Below, piece after piece: positions 1 to 8,941 of a stretch of 40,456 nt of DNA (its first letter is position 1; each line of letters begins with the position of its first letter). This DNA is from a virus, in the IMG/VR virus record IMGVR_UViG_3300039191_000106, positions 1 to 40,456 of that record; one strand, 5' to 3'. The position numbers and the translations under genes are program-made. The notes under the pieces were generated by a model. The model worked only from the letters and a program-made list of their open reading frames with translations, was not told the DNA's origin and searched no databases.

Positions 1-652
1 GACGGGAGTGTGCTAGGGTTTGAAACTTTACTCCAATCAGACGTATTATAAATAGTTACATAAGGACTGCTAGAATGTGCAACTGCCATTAAACTACCGC
101 CATTATTAAAGGCGACTCCGAAACCAGTAAGAGTCGGGAGTGTGCTAGGGTTTGAAACTTTGCTCCAATCAGATGTGTTATAAATAGTTACATAAGGACT
201 GCTAGAATGTGCAACTGCCATTAAACTACCGTCACTATTAAAGGCTACGCCGTTGCCAGTACCAGACGGGAGTGTGCTAGGGTTTGAAACTTTGCTCCAA
301 TCAGATGTGTTATAAATAGTTACATAAGGACTGCTTATATGTGCAACTGCCATTAAACTACCGTCGTTATTAAACGCTACTCCGAGACCAATAAAGGACG
401 GGAGTGTGCTAGGGTTTGAAACTTTGCTCCAATCAGATGTGTTATAAATCATTACATAAGGACTGCTTGCAAGTGCGACAGCCATTAAACTGCCGTCGTT
501 ATTAAAAGCTACGCCGTAACCCGCACCAGACGGGAGTGTGCTAGGGTTTGAAACTTTGCTCCAATCAGATGTGTTATAAATAGTTACATAAGGACTGCTA
601 GAATGTGCAACTGCCATAGTCGTTGATAACGCAGTTCCCCCCGCTGCTGAGC
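1..652 (-). repeat. Tandem 132-bp repeats (propeller blades), left part
   Basis: The motif GTGTGCTAGGG starts at 8, 140, 272, 404 and 536, exactly 132 bp apart. It continues at the other end of the window at 40182, 40314 and 40446, the last being the same copy as 8. Each unit encodes 44 residues. Positions 1-99 are identical to 40307-40405. This is coding repetition, not a CRISPR array. Confidence 0.95.
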
Positions 653-680
653 TAAAATGTGCGACTGGAAATGTAAGCAT
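1..680 (-). CDS. Seven-bladed beta-propeller (WD40/YVTN-like) tail protein, N-terminal part; continues at 40144-40456
   Basis: The frame starts at ATG 680 and runs off the window at position 1. Joined to 40456-40144, with the 18-bp terminal overlap counted once, it gives a 324-residue protein. After about 21 N-terminal residues it consists of seven 44-residue repeats, each with the core YNTSDWSKVSNPSTLP followed by GxGVAFNxDGSLMAVAH. Seven repeats of this size fit a closed seven-bladed propeller; that fold is inferred from period and motif, not proven. A strong AGGAGG at 685-690 precedes the ATG and overlaps the stop of the upstream gene, so translation is probably coupled. The position among fibre genes suggests a virion surface or receptor/glycan-binding role. 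The blades are nearly identical at DNA level, indicating recent amplification. Confidence 0.8.
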   Translation of the reverse strand, partial: MLTFPVAHFSSAAGGTALSTTMAVAHSSSPYVTIYNTSDWSKVSNPSTLPSGAGYGVAFNNDGSLMAVALASSPYVMIYNTSDWSKVSNPSTLPSFIGLGVAFNNDGSLMAVAHISSPYVTIYNTSDWSKVSNPSTLPSGTGNGVAFNSDGSLMAVAHSSSPYVTIYNTSDWSKVSNPSTLPTLTGFGVAFNNGGSLMAVAHSSSPYVTIYNTSDWSKVSNPSTLP

Positions 681-688
681 ATAGCCTC

Positions 689-1174
689 CTAGCTAAAATT
701 AAGTTGTGAAACGCCGTACAAATTCGTACCATCGCAAACAAAGGTTAAAATATCGACTGCGTTATTGGTAGCCGTCACCGTTGGAGCTGTACCGCCAGGG
801 AACTTAAACACCGCATTAAAAGCCAGTGTCTTAGGTGCTGACGCATGTTGCTTCCAAGTAAAAATATAAGTTGCACCGTCTACAAGGTTGGTTGGGGCTG
901 CAATAGTAGTATTCTCGGTTGCTGTGTGACTAACTACTTGATTAGACTCCGCATCCCATGCGATGCTATTAGAAGAGCTTGTCAAGGTAGTTGCATTGAA
1001 GTTTTGAGTTTTTGTGTACTCTCCCGCAACACTTCTTATCAAGGTAAGCAAGTTCGCAAGTGTGCCCTTCTCGGAGAGGGGTGTTCCTCCGGGGTCTCTC
1101 ACAAACTCCAACAAGTCAGTATTGACCAACGCACCAGTAAGTGCGTCTAAGTCGGTTATCTTCTTGTCAGCCAT
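689..1174 (-). CDS. Phage tail/fibre structural protein, 161 aa
   Basis: The opening MADKKITDLDALTG is typical of small phage tail-fibre or head-fibre proteins whose N-terminal segment attaches to the virion. The rest is Thr/Ala/Asn-rich and predicted to be beta-structured, with no enzymatic motif. It lies in the fibre gene block, between the 140-aa tail protein and the propeller gene, and its stop overlaps the propeller ribosome binding site. Assignment as a structural protein is from composition, N-terminal motif and context; the exact role is unknown. Confidence 0.65.
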   Translation of the reverse strand: MADKKITDLDALTGALVNTDLLEFVRDPGGTPLSEKGTLANLLTLIRSVAGEYTKTQNFNATTLTSSSNSIAWDAESNQVVSHTATENTTIAAPTNLVDGATYIFTWKQHASAPKTLAFNAVFKFPGGTAPTVTATNNAVDILTFVCDGTNLYGVSQLNFS

Positions 1175-1254
1175 GTCGAACCTCTAAATAAAACGGAATA
1201 AAGATTGACATTATCACACCCCACGCCAACCAATTAACTTCGGAGAAAGTTATT

Positions 1255-1677
1255 TTATAATTCTATTATTGCGGATGCAGTTGTTAATATCGGTGTTACA
1301 CCACTTGAAACAACTATGTTCGGTGTAACAGTTCCCGAATACTTCATATCATCGCTAACCCCACTGCCTACGCTAAAATGTGTAATTGTTTCGCTACCGC
1401 CCGTTGCGGCTGCGAACTCAATATTAGCTGCTGGCGAAACACTGTTGTCTGTTACTGTCCAACCACCTGAAGTCCTTGCAATAGTTTTACGAACATAACT
1501 TGTGTAAGTCGCCTCGTTAGTTGACATATCGCCAGCTTCGCCGGGATCAGATGTGTGCAACGCAACAGTTATTGTTGTGGCGGGTGATGTTGTATCGTTT
1601 TCCGCTATGTCAGCTATTGCAATAGCATTAAATATTAAAAGAAGAAGTGAGTTCTCGAAAGCGTTTGATTTAGACAT
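1255..1677 (-). CDS. Phage tail-fibre-like protein, 140 aa
   Basis: The protein contains LHTSDPGEAGDMSTNEATY, then YVRKTIARTSGGWTV and a region around ITHFSVG. This order matches a widespread family of small phage structural proteins encoded among tail and fibre genes, of unknown precise function. It follows the Gly-rich fibre gene, separated from it by a non-coding or decayed stretch of about 180 bp. I am confident that it is a phage structural gene and less sure of its location in the virion. Confidence 0.7.
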   Translation of the reverse strand: MSKSNAFENSLLLLIFNAIAIADIAENDTTSPATTITVALHTSDPGEAGDMSTNEATYTSYVRKTIARTSGGWTVTDNSVSPAANIEFAAATGGSETITHFSVGSGVSDDMKYSGTVTPNIVVSSGVTPILTTASAIIEL

Positions 1678-1736
1678 GATATTACCTTTTTTTAAATTGC
1701 ATATTATAGTAACAAAAAATTATTAATTAGTAAATT

Positions 1737-1855
1737 CTATTTTATAGCTAAGTATTGTATCGTTCCGGTGGACATTGAGCCAGTTAAGCTTGTTACTGTT
1801 AATCTAATTCTATTTATGTTGGTCTTTCTAGTGCTGCACGAAGTATCACATAGCC
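1737..1855 (-). pseudogene. Possible remnant of a tail-fibre C-terminal domain
   Basis: Directly after the stop of the Gly-rich fibre gene, the -1 frame stays open to a TAG at 1737-1739 and reads as a protein-like tail ending NINRIRLTVTSLTGS and about 14 more residues. It has no plausible start of its own. To my eye it resembles the end of beta-sandwich fibre domains in other phages. The upstream gene ends in GEVRVFVW, a usual terminus of the Gly-rich domain, so this is more likely a leftover of a replaced module than a frameshift extension. The interpretation is tentative. Confidence 0.3.
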
Positions 1856-4069
1856 TTACCAAACAAATACTCTTACTTCACCCCGACCACCAGCACCACC
1901 AGCACCACCTACACCAGCACCACCGCCACCAGAAGGTGCTGAACCAGCTCCACCAGCTCCACCGTTTGCCCCTCCATTTCCTCCAAAAGTAGATACGCCA
2001 CCAGCTAAGGGATTTGCACCGCCACCAGTACCACCACCGCCACCATAAACAGAGCCACCGCCAGCAGATGCCAGAGATGAACTAGTTAACCCGCCACCAC
2101 TACCACCGCCCAGCATAACACCAGAAAAGCCTACTTCAGCAGATCCTGCCTTTGCACCTGTACCTTCCATATATTCAACACCATCAGACATATCATTAAA
2201 TTGAGATCCAGCAGCTGATGTAGATTGAACCCCGCCACCAGCAACGCCAGCAATAATAGCATTCGGAGCTGTGTAATTACCTCCGACACCTCCGTATGAC
2301 GTTACATGTGATCCGACAGAAGAAATTCCTCCATTTCCACCCTTTGCACCAGTTGAACCGCCTGCTCCACCAGCCCCGACTGTTACCGCTTCGGTTGATC
2401 CCAAAGATGACAAGAGAACCGTCATTTCTTTATATGACCCACCACCACCGCCAGTTGCGCCAAACCCAGTAGAACCAGAACCGCCACCGCCACCGCCCCA
2501 CACCTGAATCTTTGCAAATGTTCCGCTGGCTGGCTTTGTCCACGTTCCAGATGCTGTAAAAGTTTGGGAATTATTTTGCACTCCCAAAGTGTCCCGCATT
2601 GCTGATGCACTAGAATCATCTAGCAAGGTTCTTGCAAAGCTTGTAAGAGTTGTTAATGCACCAGCGATAGCACTTGTAAAATAAAACAATTTATCAGATG
2701 CTGGTGTCAATCCATCTTGCGCCCTTATATTACTTATGCCTTGTTCTGACATATTAAGAACATTTTCAGCATAGTAATTAAATAGTGTTGTTGCTTCAAA
2801 GTCACTTGAACCATCGTTAAAAATATAACCGATTGCCCTCCAACTGTTATACGGATGATACCAGCCTTTTAATGTACCTCGTAGGTCATAAGGTTTTTTA
2901 TCACTTAAAACCGCTTTTCCTGTTTCTGTAATGTAAGCAAAATACGTTGTAGACGCTCCTTCAGATACACCAGTTTCAAGATCTGTTGCAATATCCCATT
3001 CTAATTTACTGCTTCTAGAATTTACTGCAATTCCGTAAACACTTATATCAAAGTCAAAATCCTTTGCGGCTAAAACGGTTGTGCTTATGTATTTTGACGA
3101 TATAGGATTATCAGAATTGAACACTTTATTTAGATCAAAAGATCGTGAAGCTATACAATTTGTTTCATCAACAACTGCTATTCCTATAGGTATTCTATTT
3201 ACTTCCGCAAATGCCGAGCCTCCATAACGCTTCCACTTTCCAGCCACCAGATCGAACCAATAATCACCAGTTGCAGGGGAAGAAGGTTCTGTTACTGAAT
3301 AAATAGGCGAAGTGTATGTTACATCTACTGTAAGGCTATCATCTTCAACAAACACCCAGCCACCACTCATAATTGTCAGAGTATCATTATTTGTTAGTGC
3401 TACACGTTCAATAGGCGCACCAGAGCTATTTAAGAAATATCCCCTATATACATTTGATAGCTCGGTTGCTGATTCAATGTAAGCAAGTAAATATTCAGTT
3501 GAGGTTTTGAAAACTGCATATTGTCCAACACGATTAGATATTTCAGTTCCAACAGTGTCAATTGTAATTATAGTACCATCTTCACCCTGCCATTTACTAG
3601 ATTCTTGCCCTGTAAGAGCTGTATCATCAACTAATGCTGTATTATTTGAAGATGGTGCAACTGTAAGGCTTGTTTCTGCAAGGTCTGCTGCAATTGTGGT
3701 GCTTGTTCCATCTATATTTAAAACTAAGCTTGTCGAAGCTCCTTCAACTGTTACGGTTGCTGCTGATCCGGCAGCACGTAAGAAATCAGGTCTTATGCTG
3801 GTGCTTACTGTTTGTCCAGATAAAATAGCATTTTCTGCGCCAGTTAAATTTCCTAAATCCACTGTAGAACCGCCTATAACTAGGCTAGTTGCGTATAAAG
3901 CTCCCCACGGCGTAACGGCACTACCTATATCTTGACCAGAAGCCACAACACCGGTTGAGGGATTGCGCCCGACTACGGCACCGATTAATGCACTTCTGAA
4001 ATCATTATACCAACTTTCATCTTGGACATCACCGGAACTTTTAACCGCTGAAATATTTGTTGTTCCCAT
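1856..4069 (-). CDS. Large tail fibre with C-terminal glycine-rich domain (receptor-binding candidate), 737 aa
   Basis: The N-terminal roughly 100 residues (VVGRNPSTGVVASGQDIGSA) resemble fibre attachment regions. A long beta-rich shaft follows, and from about residue 500 the FTASGTWTKPASG motif begins a domain dense in GGGG runs ending in GEVRVFVW. This Gly-rich domain is widespread in phage fibres, and in some it carries loops that bind the host receptor. The gene starts 5 bases after the upstream tail gene (TAGTATAATG arrangement), so it is translated with the tail tip genes. Its role as main host-recognition fibre is inferred from domain and position. Confidence 0.8.
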   Translation of the reverse strand: MGTTNISAVKSSGDVQDESWYNDFRSALIGAVVGRNPSTGVVASGQDIGSAVTPWGALYATSLVIGGSTVDLGNLTGAENAILSGQTVSTSIRPDFLRAAGSAATVTVEGASTSLVLNIDGTSTTIAADLAETSLTVAPSSNNTALVDDTALTGQESSKWQGEDGTIITIDTVGTEISNRVGQYAVFKTSTEYLLAYIESATELSNVYRGYFLNSSGAPIERVALTNNDTLTIMSGGWVFVEDDSLTVDVTYTSPIYSVTEPSSPATGDYWFDLVAGKWKRYGGSAFAEVNRIPIGIAVVDETNCIASRSFDLNKVFNSDNPISSKYISTTVLAAKDFDFDISVYGIAVNSRSSKLEWDIATDLETGVSEGASTTYFAYITETGKAVLSDKKPYDLRGTLKGWYHPYNSWRAIGYIFNDGSSDFEATTLFNYYAENVLNMSEQGISNIRAQDGLTPASDKLFYFTSAIAGALTTLTSFARTLLDDSSASAMRDTLGVQNNSQTFTASGTWTKPASGTFAKIQVWGGGGGGSGSTGFGATGGGGGSYKEMTVLLSSLGSTEAVTVGAGGAGGSTGAKGGNGGISSVGSHVTSYGGVGGNYTAPNAIIAGVAGGGVQSTSAAGSQFNDMSDGVEYMEGTGAKAGSAEVGFSGVMLGGGSGGGLTSSSLASAGGGSVYGGGGGTGGGANPLAGGVSTFGGNGGANGGAGGAGSAPSGGGGAGVGGAGGAGGRGEVRVFVW

Positions 4070-4073
4070 TATA

Positions 4074-5249
4074 CTATGCCTCTCTTAATCGTAGTGCGGT
4101 TAAAAATGTTTTTGTTTCGTATTCAATGCCAACCACTTTCCATACTACATTAGGTGATATTTTTACGCCACCTACAATATATGGCGTTTTCTCACTTCCC
4201 GCAATACTTGAGCCTGCTAACGGTATTTTATTTGTTTTGTATTGTTTATGGCGTTTACGATAATCAACCGAAACCGGATCTAGAATATTCGTTCCAGTGG
4301 AAATATCAGTTGTAATGTAAACCTTTAGTTCTGCTTTCGGAACTTTGAATTGTGCAAGGTAATAATCCGCTATAGCTGTTGCTGTAAGGGTGTTTGTAAT
4401 AAATTCAAATGTGTATGTTTTTAAACCGATTCCATATCGTTCAACAAAAGTTTCATCAGTTGATGTTATATCGTTAACCGTTATAGTGTTAAAAGTTCGT
4501 TGCAACCCATTGTTATAGTTTATGATTCTTGTTATATTATCTCTTTGCAAAGAATCGCCAGCGCCAAACAACTCCAAGCTTGCCCCACCTGAAACCGATC
4601 TATCTGAAACGACCATATCACCAGAGTCGTCGATATAAAAAACACTACCCGATGCGTTTAAGAGTTGCTCTAAAACGGTTCGAGAATCCTTTTGTGAAAA
4701 CGCCGCTGAATCGTCAATTGTTCCATCGTAGCCAACTGTGACTTTTGCGGCATCGTAACCCAGAAGTGCCGTTATTTTCGGGCGGTTTAAAACAGCCTTA
4801 ATAGCAGCAGAAAAAGTTATTCCATCATTGATTAAACCACCAATAACTTTAACTTTCCGAAATATAGAATCTTGCGATAATACCCGAAGTTTTACAGTAT
4901 CCTTTTCAAAATCCTGAAGCGTTGCTTCATCATTTATCAAGCCATTATAAATCACGCTAACAACACCAGCATCATTAGTGTACTTGACCTGTATCTTTGC
5001 CCTATCTCTGGTAAAATAAAACATACTTGAAGAATCTGTTTCATCATTAAACCGACCATCATAATTAGTTAGTGTCAGGCTTAAATCCGCATAGGTATAT
5101 ATGCCTATATCATACGATCCAGAATCAACCGATTGTTTTATTTTATTAAACTTTCTAACAATTACAAAATCAGAAATATCTACTTGATCACCATAAGTAG
5201 TGTTTGTTTGTAGTGGTGTTACTAAAATTGTATAAAACGCAATACTCAT
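4074..5249 (-). CDS. Tail tip / baseplate hub-like minor tail protein, 391 aa
   Basis: The protein is beta-rich, with an N-terminal region reading VDISDFVIVRKFNKIKQSV followed by LTLTNYDGRFND, a pattern common in phage tail tip proteins. No catalytic motif was recognised. It sits between the 271-aa tail protein and the Gly-rich fibre, downstream of the tape measure gene, which is where distal tail and hub genes are found in siphoviruses. The spacing to its neighbours is 3-4 bases. The general role is likely; the exact equivalent of a lambda protein cannot be stated. Confidence 0.65.
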   Translation of the reverse strand: MSIAFYTILVTPLQTNTTYGDQVDISDFVIVRKFNKIKQSVDSGSYDIGIYTYADLSLTLTNYDGRFNDETDSSSMFYFTRDRAKIQVKYTNDAGVVSVIYNGLINDEATLQDFEKDTVKLRVLSQDSIFRKVKVIGGLINDGITFSAAIKAVLNRPKITALLGYDAAKVTVGYDGTIDDSAAFSQKDSRTVLEQLLNASGSVFYIDDSGDMVVSDRSVSGGASLELFGAGDSLQRDNITRIINYNNGLQRTFNTITVNDITSTDETFVERYGIGLKTYTFEFITNTLTATAIADYYLAQFKVPKAELKVYITTDISTGTNILDPVSVDYRKRHKQYKTNKIPLAGSSIAGSEKTPYIVGGVKISPNVVWKVVGIEYETKTFLTALRLREA

Positions 5250-5252
5250 TAA

Positions 5253-6068
5253 TTACACTTCCTCAGCAAATTTTATACTTGTTATCGGAGAACCAATATA
5301 GCTATTATTTCTCCAAGTGGTTTTGATGTCGTTATAAGTTTGCACCTGATATAAATCTTTCAAACGCCAGTTTTTAAAGTCCACAGAAAAATTATCTGTT
5401 CCATATTTTCCACCACAAAGCCAAATTAAAAAAGGATCTTGGCTTTCATACATCGACTCAATTATATTAATATCACCTTGCTCAGTATGCTGAAGTTTGA
5501 GTTGAGCTTGAAAGGTTTCAAAATTCTTTTGCGTTATATATTTGCCTGTAAGGACTTGTGACCTTTTTTCATTGGCATCAGTTGCGGGTTTAACGTCAAC
5601 AAATCCTTCAAAAGTTCCTATTTCATCAGTTGTAACAAATATTGTTATATATTTTTGAGCGTCAACACTTTGTGTTTTTGTGGCTGTTATATTTATTTGC
5701 GTTGTCGTGACAGAATCAAATTCATAATAAGAAGTATTCTCAGCAAAGACCGTTTCAACAATGCCAGATTTACTACCATCAACACCAACCACATTCGCAA
5801 AAGAAGAAGCCCCTGCTCCATATGTGATAGCAAAATCTTTCAGGTTATGATCGACAATGAAAATTCTACTTATTGTGGCGCTTGCAAATGTAATAGCGAT
5901 GGTTTCAGCAGTCGTATCATCAGAGCCTACCGAGTCCCACCTTGTAAACCGATTCATAGATAGTATGTTATCAATAGAGCCATCCGCCGAAGAAGCCGTT
6001 GCATTACCACCGTCTTTAAATAAACTTGAACTTTTTTCAAGAACTTTTATACCGCCTGAAATTGTCAT
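5253..6068 (-). CDS. Distal/minor tail protein, 271 aa
   Basis: This is a beta-rich protein of 271 residues directly after the tape measure gene, its ATG lying 2 bases beyond that gene's stop. Its order (tape measure, this gene, hub-like gene, fibre) matches the distal tail protein position of siphoviruses. The segment around FTRWDSVGSDDTTAETIAI looks like a carbohydrate-binding-type beta-sandwich, which occurs in tail tip proteins, but this is a visual impression only. No enzymatic motif is seen. Confidence 0.6.
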   Translation of the reverse strand: MTISGGIKVLEKSSSLFKDGGNATASSADGSIDNILSMNRFTRWDSVGSDDTTAETIAITFASATISRIFIVDHNLKDFAITYGAGASSFANVVGVDGSKSGIVETVFAENTSYYEFDSVTTTQINITATKTQSVDAQKYITIFVTTDEIGTFEGFVDVKPATDANEKRSQVLTGKYITQKNFETFQAQLKLQHTEQGDINIIESMYESQDPFLIWLCGGKYGTDNFSVDFKNWRLKDLYQVQTYNDIKTTWRNNSYIGSPITSIKFAEEV

Positions 6069-6069
6069 T

Positions 6070-8640
6070 TTATCCCCTATCCGTCCCTAGTGTTGTATTT
6101 TCAAGTTGTCTAGCCGTGATAAATTCAGCAGCATCATCAGTAAAGCTTATTTCAATTCTTGCGACAGATCCACCACCTTCAGATTCATCTTCTTTTACAA
6201 ATCCCCTTTGTCGTGCCGTTCCTTCAACCACCTGTTCAAAGTTCTTGCGAGGTGCTACTATTTCACCATCTGCAAGCAATGCCCTGTGTCTATCTCCTGA
6301 CCTTGATGCGCCAGCACCGCCAACCATACCCCCATCTTCTAATCCAGATATTGTAGTGCCAGCTATAACTGCCCCCCTTAGAATCCCCGCTGTCAGCTCT
6401 GCGGCTTGAAATGGGGGGGCGGCAATACCAAGCTGTCTTCCTATCAGTGCCATAGCAGCCTGCGTGTTCATTATATTACTAGCAAATGCAAGCCCCTGCT
6501 GCATCAGAAAGAACGCTTTTCCCGCGGCGCTGCCTTCTTTGAATAACGCCCGCCCTGATGCGATTGCAGAGGTCAACGTGTCTTGCAAAGTTTTCTTCTT
6601 AAAGTCTAGAATCTCGGTTGCAGTCGCTAGTTCGCCTTTTTGGATTGCAGCCAAATGAGTAAAGGTTTCTTTTTGCGTATCTGTGAAATCTTTTGTTAGT
6701 AGCTTCTTTTTATCTGCTATTTGCTTTTTAAGGGTTAATATTTCTTTTATATTACCCTTCTTTTCCATAGCAGCTAAAAGAGATATTTCCAACTCACGCA
6801 AAGCTAAAACCGCATTAGATGCAGAAATATTTTGTTCTTGCAATCTTGCTTTAGTTTCTCCTTCTGCTATAATTTTATTGCCATCTGCAACAAGCTTTCT
6901 ATCCGCTTCTTCTTGTGCTGCTATGGTTCTTGCATCCAAAGCAGCAGCTGCTTCTTCTTCTAATTTTCCACGCATTTTTTCAGCATCTATAGCATCATAA
7001 ATTTCTTCAAAACTTTGCTTAACGCTTTTATTATCTTGTATGAGTGTTTCGTTTGCCTCCATTAATAAAGCAATTGATCCTTTTATTTGCGAAACTTTTG
7101 TTCCGTATGCGCTGGCTGGTAAAGCCTCGAACATTGCAAGCTGAACTTTGCGTAGTGTTATTATTAACTCATTAAGCCCAACCTTCATTTTATTAACATT
7201 TACAGTAAAATTTTGCCCTGCGATTGTAAAAAGCGTTTGAATGCCGATTAATAACGCCCTAAAAGATTCTAAATTTGTTGTTATCCCCGCTATTGCTATT
7301 CCAATTCCTATAAAAGCAGTTCCAACCACACCTAGTGGAACAGCCAAACCTCCTATTACCAAAGCGACGCCCGCAAAGCCAACTTTTAAAGCAAGAACGC
7401 CTATTCCTAAAGTTGCTATCGCAGCGGTTATGCCAAAAAAAGCAGTTGCGCCTGCTAAAACTTTCGCAATAAGCCTTTTTGTGTTTTCGTTTAATCCTAC
7501 GAATTCTTTGAGCAAGTCTTTAGTGGCAACTGTTGCATCCTTAACGGCTGGGGTAAAGAAGCCGCCTATTTGAGTTGAAATAACCCCAATAGTATTTGAT
7601 AACTTCTTTGTTTCGTTATCTAAAGTTTTAGATTGCGCGGCAAACTCTTTTTCTAATGCCGTTGCGTTTTGCACTTCTGTGCCTGCAATTCTTAACGCCC
7701 GCCCTAATTCATCACTGTTTTTTGCCAAAACCGGCAATACATTTAATATTTCTGTGCCTTCTAACCCGAAATCAGCAAGGGTTGCGGCTACACCTTTTGT
7801 GGTTTCTCCGGCTCGTGACAGCCCTTCTACAAACTTTTGGAACACAACAGCAGCATCATCTTGAAAAGTCTTTTTTAAAGCGTCCCCTGTTAATCCTGTG
7901 ATCTTTTGAAGTTGTTTAAAAGATTCGCCACCACCTCGAATAGCTTCATCTATCGCCTGAAAGGATCTGCCAACAGCCGAGCCACCTCCTTCAGCTTCTA
8001 TCCCTACTGACTTCAATGCGGCACCAAAAGCCGCAGCCTCAGCAGAAGAAACCCCGAATTGAGTCGTAGCCCTTGCAACTCGTGTAGTAACGGCGGCTAT
8101 TTCCCGCTCCGAAGCCGCAAAGCTGTTCCCCAGTGCGACTATTACAGATGCAAACTTATCTATATCACCTGTTCCTTCCCTAGTGATATTCAATATTCTT
8201 GTTAAAGTTGTTGCGGCTTCCTCACCTGAAAGATCTGAAGCGGTTCCCAGTTTCGCTATTGTTTCAGTAAATTTTATAAGGTTATCTTTTCCTTTAACCC
8301 CTAATTGACCCGCTGCTTGAGCTATTGCCAATAGTTCTTTTGTTGCAAAAGGAAGCCGTGTAGATAACTTCTGAATATCCTTACCAAAATCAGTAAGGCT
8401 TTTTCCTGTTAAATCCGCTGTTTTACCTACGCCAATAAGCCCTGTTTCATAAATAGCAAATGACTTAACGGTTAAGCCTATCGTTGTTGCGAGTGCTGCA
8501 AAGGCTATTGTTGAGCCTTTAGCAACACTTTTTAAGGTATCATCAAGGTTCTTTGTTTGCCCTTTTATACGATCAAATTCGTCTCTTAATGCCTTAGAGT
8601 TCCCTTCAATCTTAATAACAACTGATCTATCATCTGCCAT
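6070..8640 (-). CDS. Tail tape measure protein, 856 aa
   Basis: This is the largest gene of the window and lies in the canonical place after the tail chaperones. The N-terminal half, with IAQAAGQLGVKG and GVSSAEAAAFGAALKSVG, matches the TP901-type tape measure domain. A long hydrophobic stretch lies at about residues 393-455 and an Ala/Lys/Glu-rich helical region at about 530-720. Tape measure proteins set tail length and are threaded into the host at injection; the hydrophobic stretch suits membrane passage. The ATG at 8640 overlaps the end of the frameshifted chaperone frame (8630). The length suggests a siphovirus tail of ordinary size. Confidence 0.92.
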   Translation of the reverse strand: MADDRSVVIKIEGNSKALRDEFDRIKGQTKNLDDTLKSVAKGSTIAFAALATTIGLTVKSFAIYETGLIGVGKTADLTGKSLTDFGKDIQKLSTRLPFATKELLAIAQAAGQLGVKGKDNLIKFTETIAKLGTASDLSGEEAATTLTRILNITREGTGDIDKFASVIVALGNSFAASEREIAAVTTRVARATTQFGVSSAEAAAFGAALKSVGIEAEGGGSAVGRSFQAIDEAIRGGGESFKQLQKITGLTGDALKKTFQDDAAVVFQKFVEGLSRAGETTKGVAATLADFGLEGTEILNVLPVLAKNSDELGRALRIAGTEVQNATALEKEFAAQSKTLDNETKKLSNTIGVISTQIGGFFTPAVKDATVATKDLLKEFVGLNENTKRLIAKVLAGATAFFGITAAIATLGIGVLALKVGFAGVALVIGGLAVPLGVVGTAFIGIGIAIAGITTNLESFRALLIGIQTLFTIAGQNFTVNVNKMKVGLNELIITLRKVQLAMFEALPASAYGTKVSQIKGSIALLMEANETLIQDNKSVKQSFEEIYDAIDAEKMRGKLEEEAAAALDARTIAAQEEADRKLVADGNKIIAEGETKARLQEQNISASNAVLALRELEISLLAAMEKKGNIKEILTLKKQIADKKKLLTKDFTDTQKETFTHLAAIQKGELATATEILDFKKKTLQDTLTSAIASGRALFKEGSAAGKAFFLMQQGLAFASNIMNTQAAMALIGRQLGIAAPPFQAAELTAGILRGAVIAGTTISGLEDGGMVGGAGASRSGDRHRALLADGEIVAPRKNFEQVVEGTARQRGFVKEDESEGGGSVARIEISFTDDAAEFITARQLENTTLGTDRG

Positions 8641-8941
8641 TAATTCTGTGCCTCCCTAGCCTGTGATCTATGCCCGCTTCAATTTCAAGCCTTTCTTCTT
8701 CTGTTAAAGGCTTTGATGTAGGGGCTCTTTTTGGTTTTATTATGTCTTTTCGTTTATCGTGACCATGAAGCATAGCATCGTAACAAAATGAATTGTTTTC
8801 TCTTATATCAATAATTTCTATAAGTCTGTTCGCTAATTTTGGAGTTACTTTATCTAAGAACAATTCATAGGTGTATGGATAGTTCGAGCCGATCTTGTCG
8901 TAAATTTCTTCAACATCATAAACAACCGAATCGCCAGTGTT
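8630..8941 (-). CDS. Tail assembly chaperone extension (gpT-like), made by -1 frameshift from the upstream gene
   Basis: This frame has no good start of its own (only a TTG at 8863) but stays open up to the A10 run at 8940-8949. A -1 slip there joins about 132 residues of the upstream chaperone to NTGDSVVYDVEEIYDKIG and on to the stop at 8630, giving about 235 residues. Lambda G/GT and many siphoviruses make a long and a short chaperone this way just before the tape measure gene. The reading frame, the slip site and the gene order are visible; the frameshift itself is inferred. Confidence 0.75.
   Translation of the reverse strand, partial: NTGDSVVYDVEEIYDKIGSNYPYTYELFLDKVTPKLANRLIEIIDIRENNSFCYDAMLHGHDKRKDIIKPKRAPTSKPLTEEERLEIEAGIDHRLGRHRINGR

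Noticed and set aside
1-652. Regularly spaced repeats as a CRISPR array
   Set aside because: The period is 132 bp, divisible by three, and the whole unit is conserved and coding; there are no variable spacers.
1768-1992. A His-rich 74-codon plus-strand frame
   Set aside because: It is the shadow of the Gly-rich codons of the fibre gene (CCACC runs) and has no sensible start.
3507-3935. A 142-codon plus-strand frame over the fibre gene
   Set aside because: Shadow of the fibre reading frame; no RBS.
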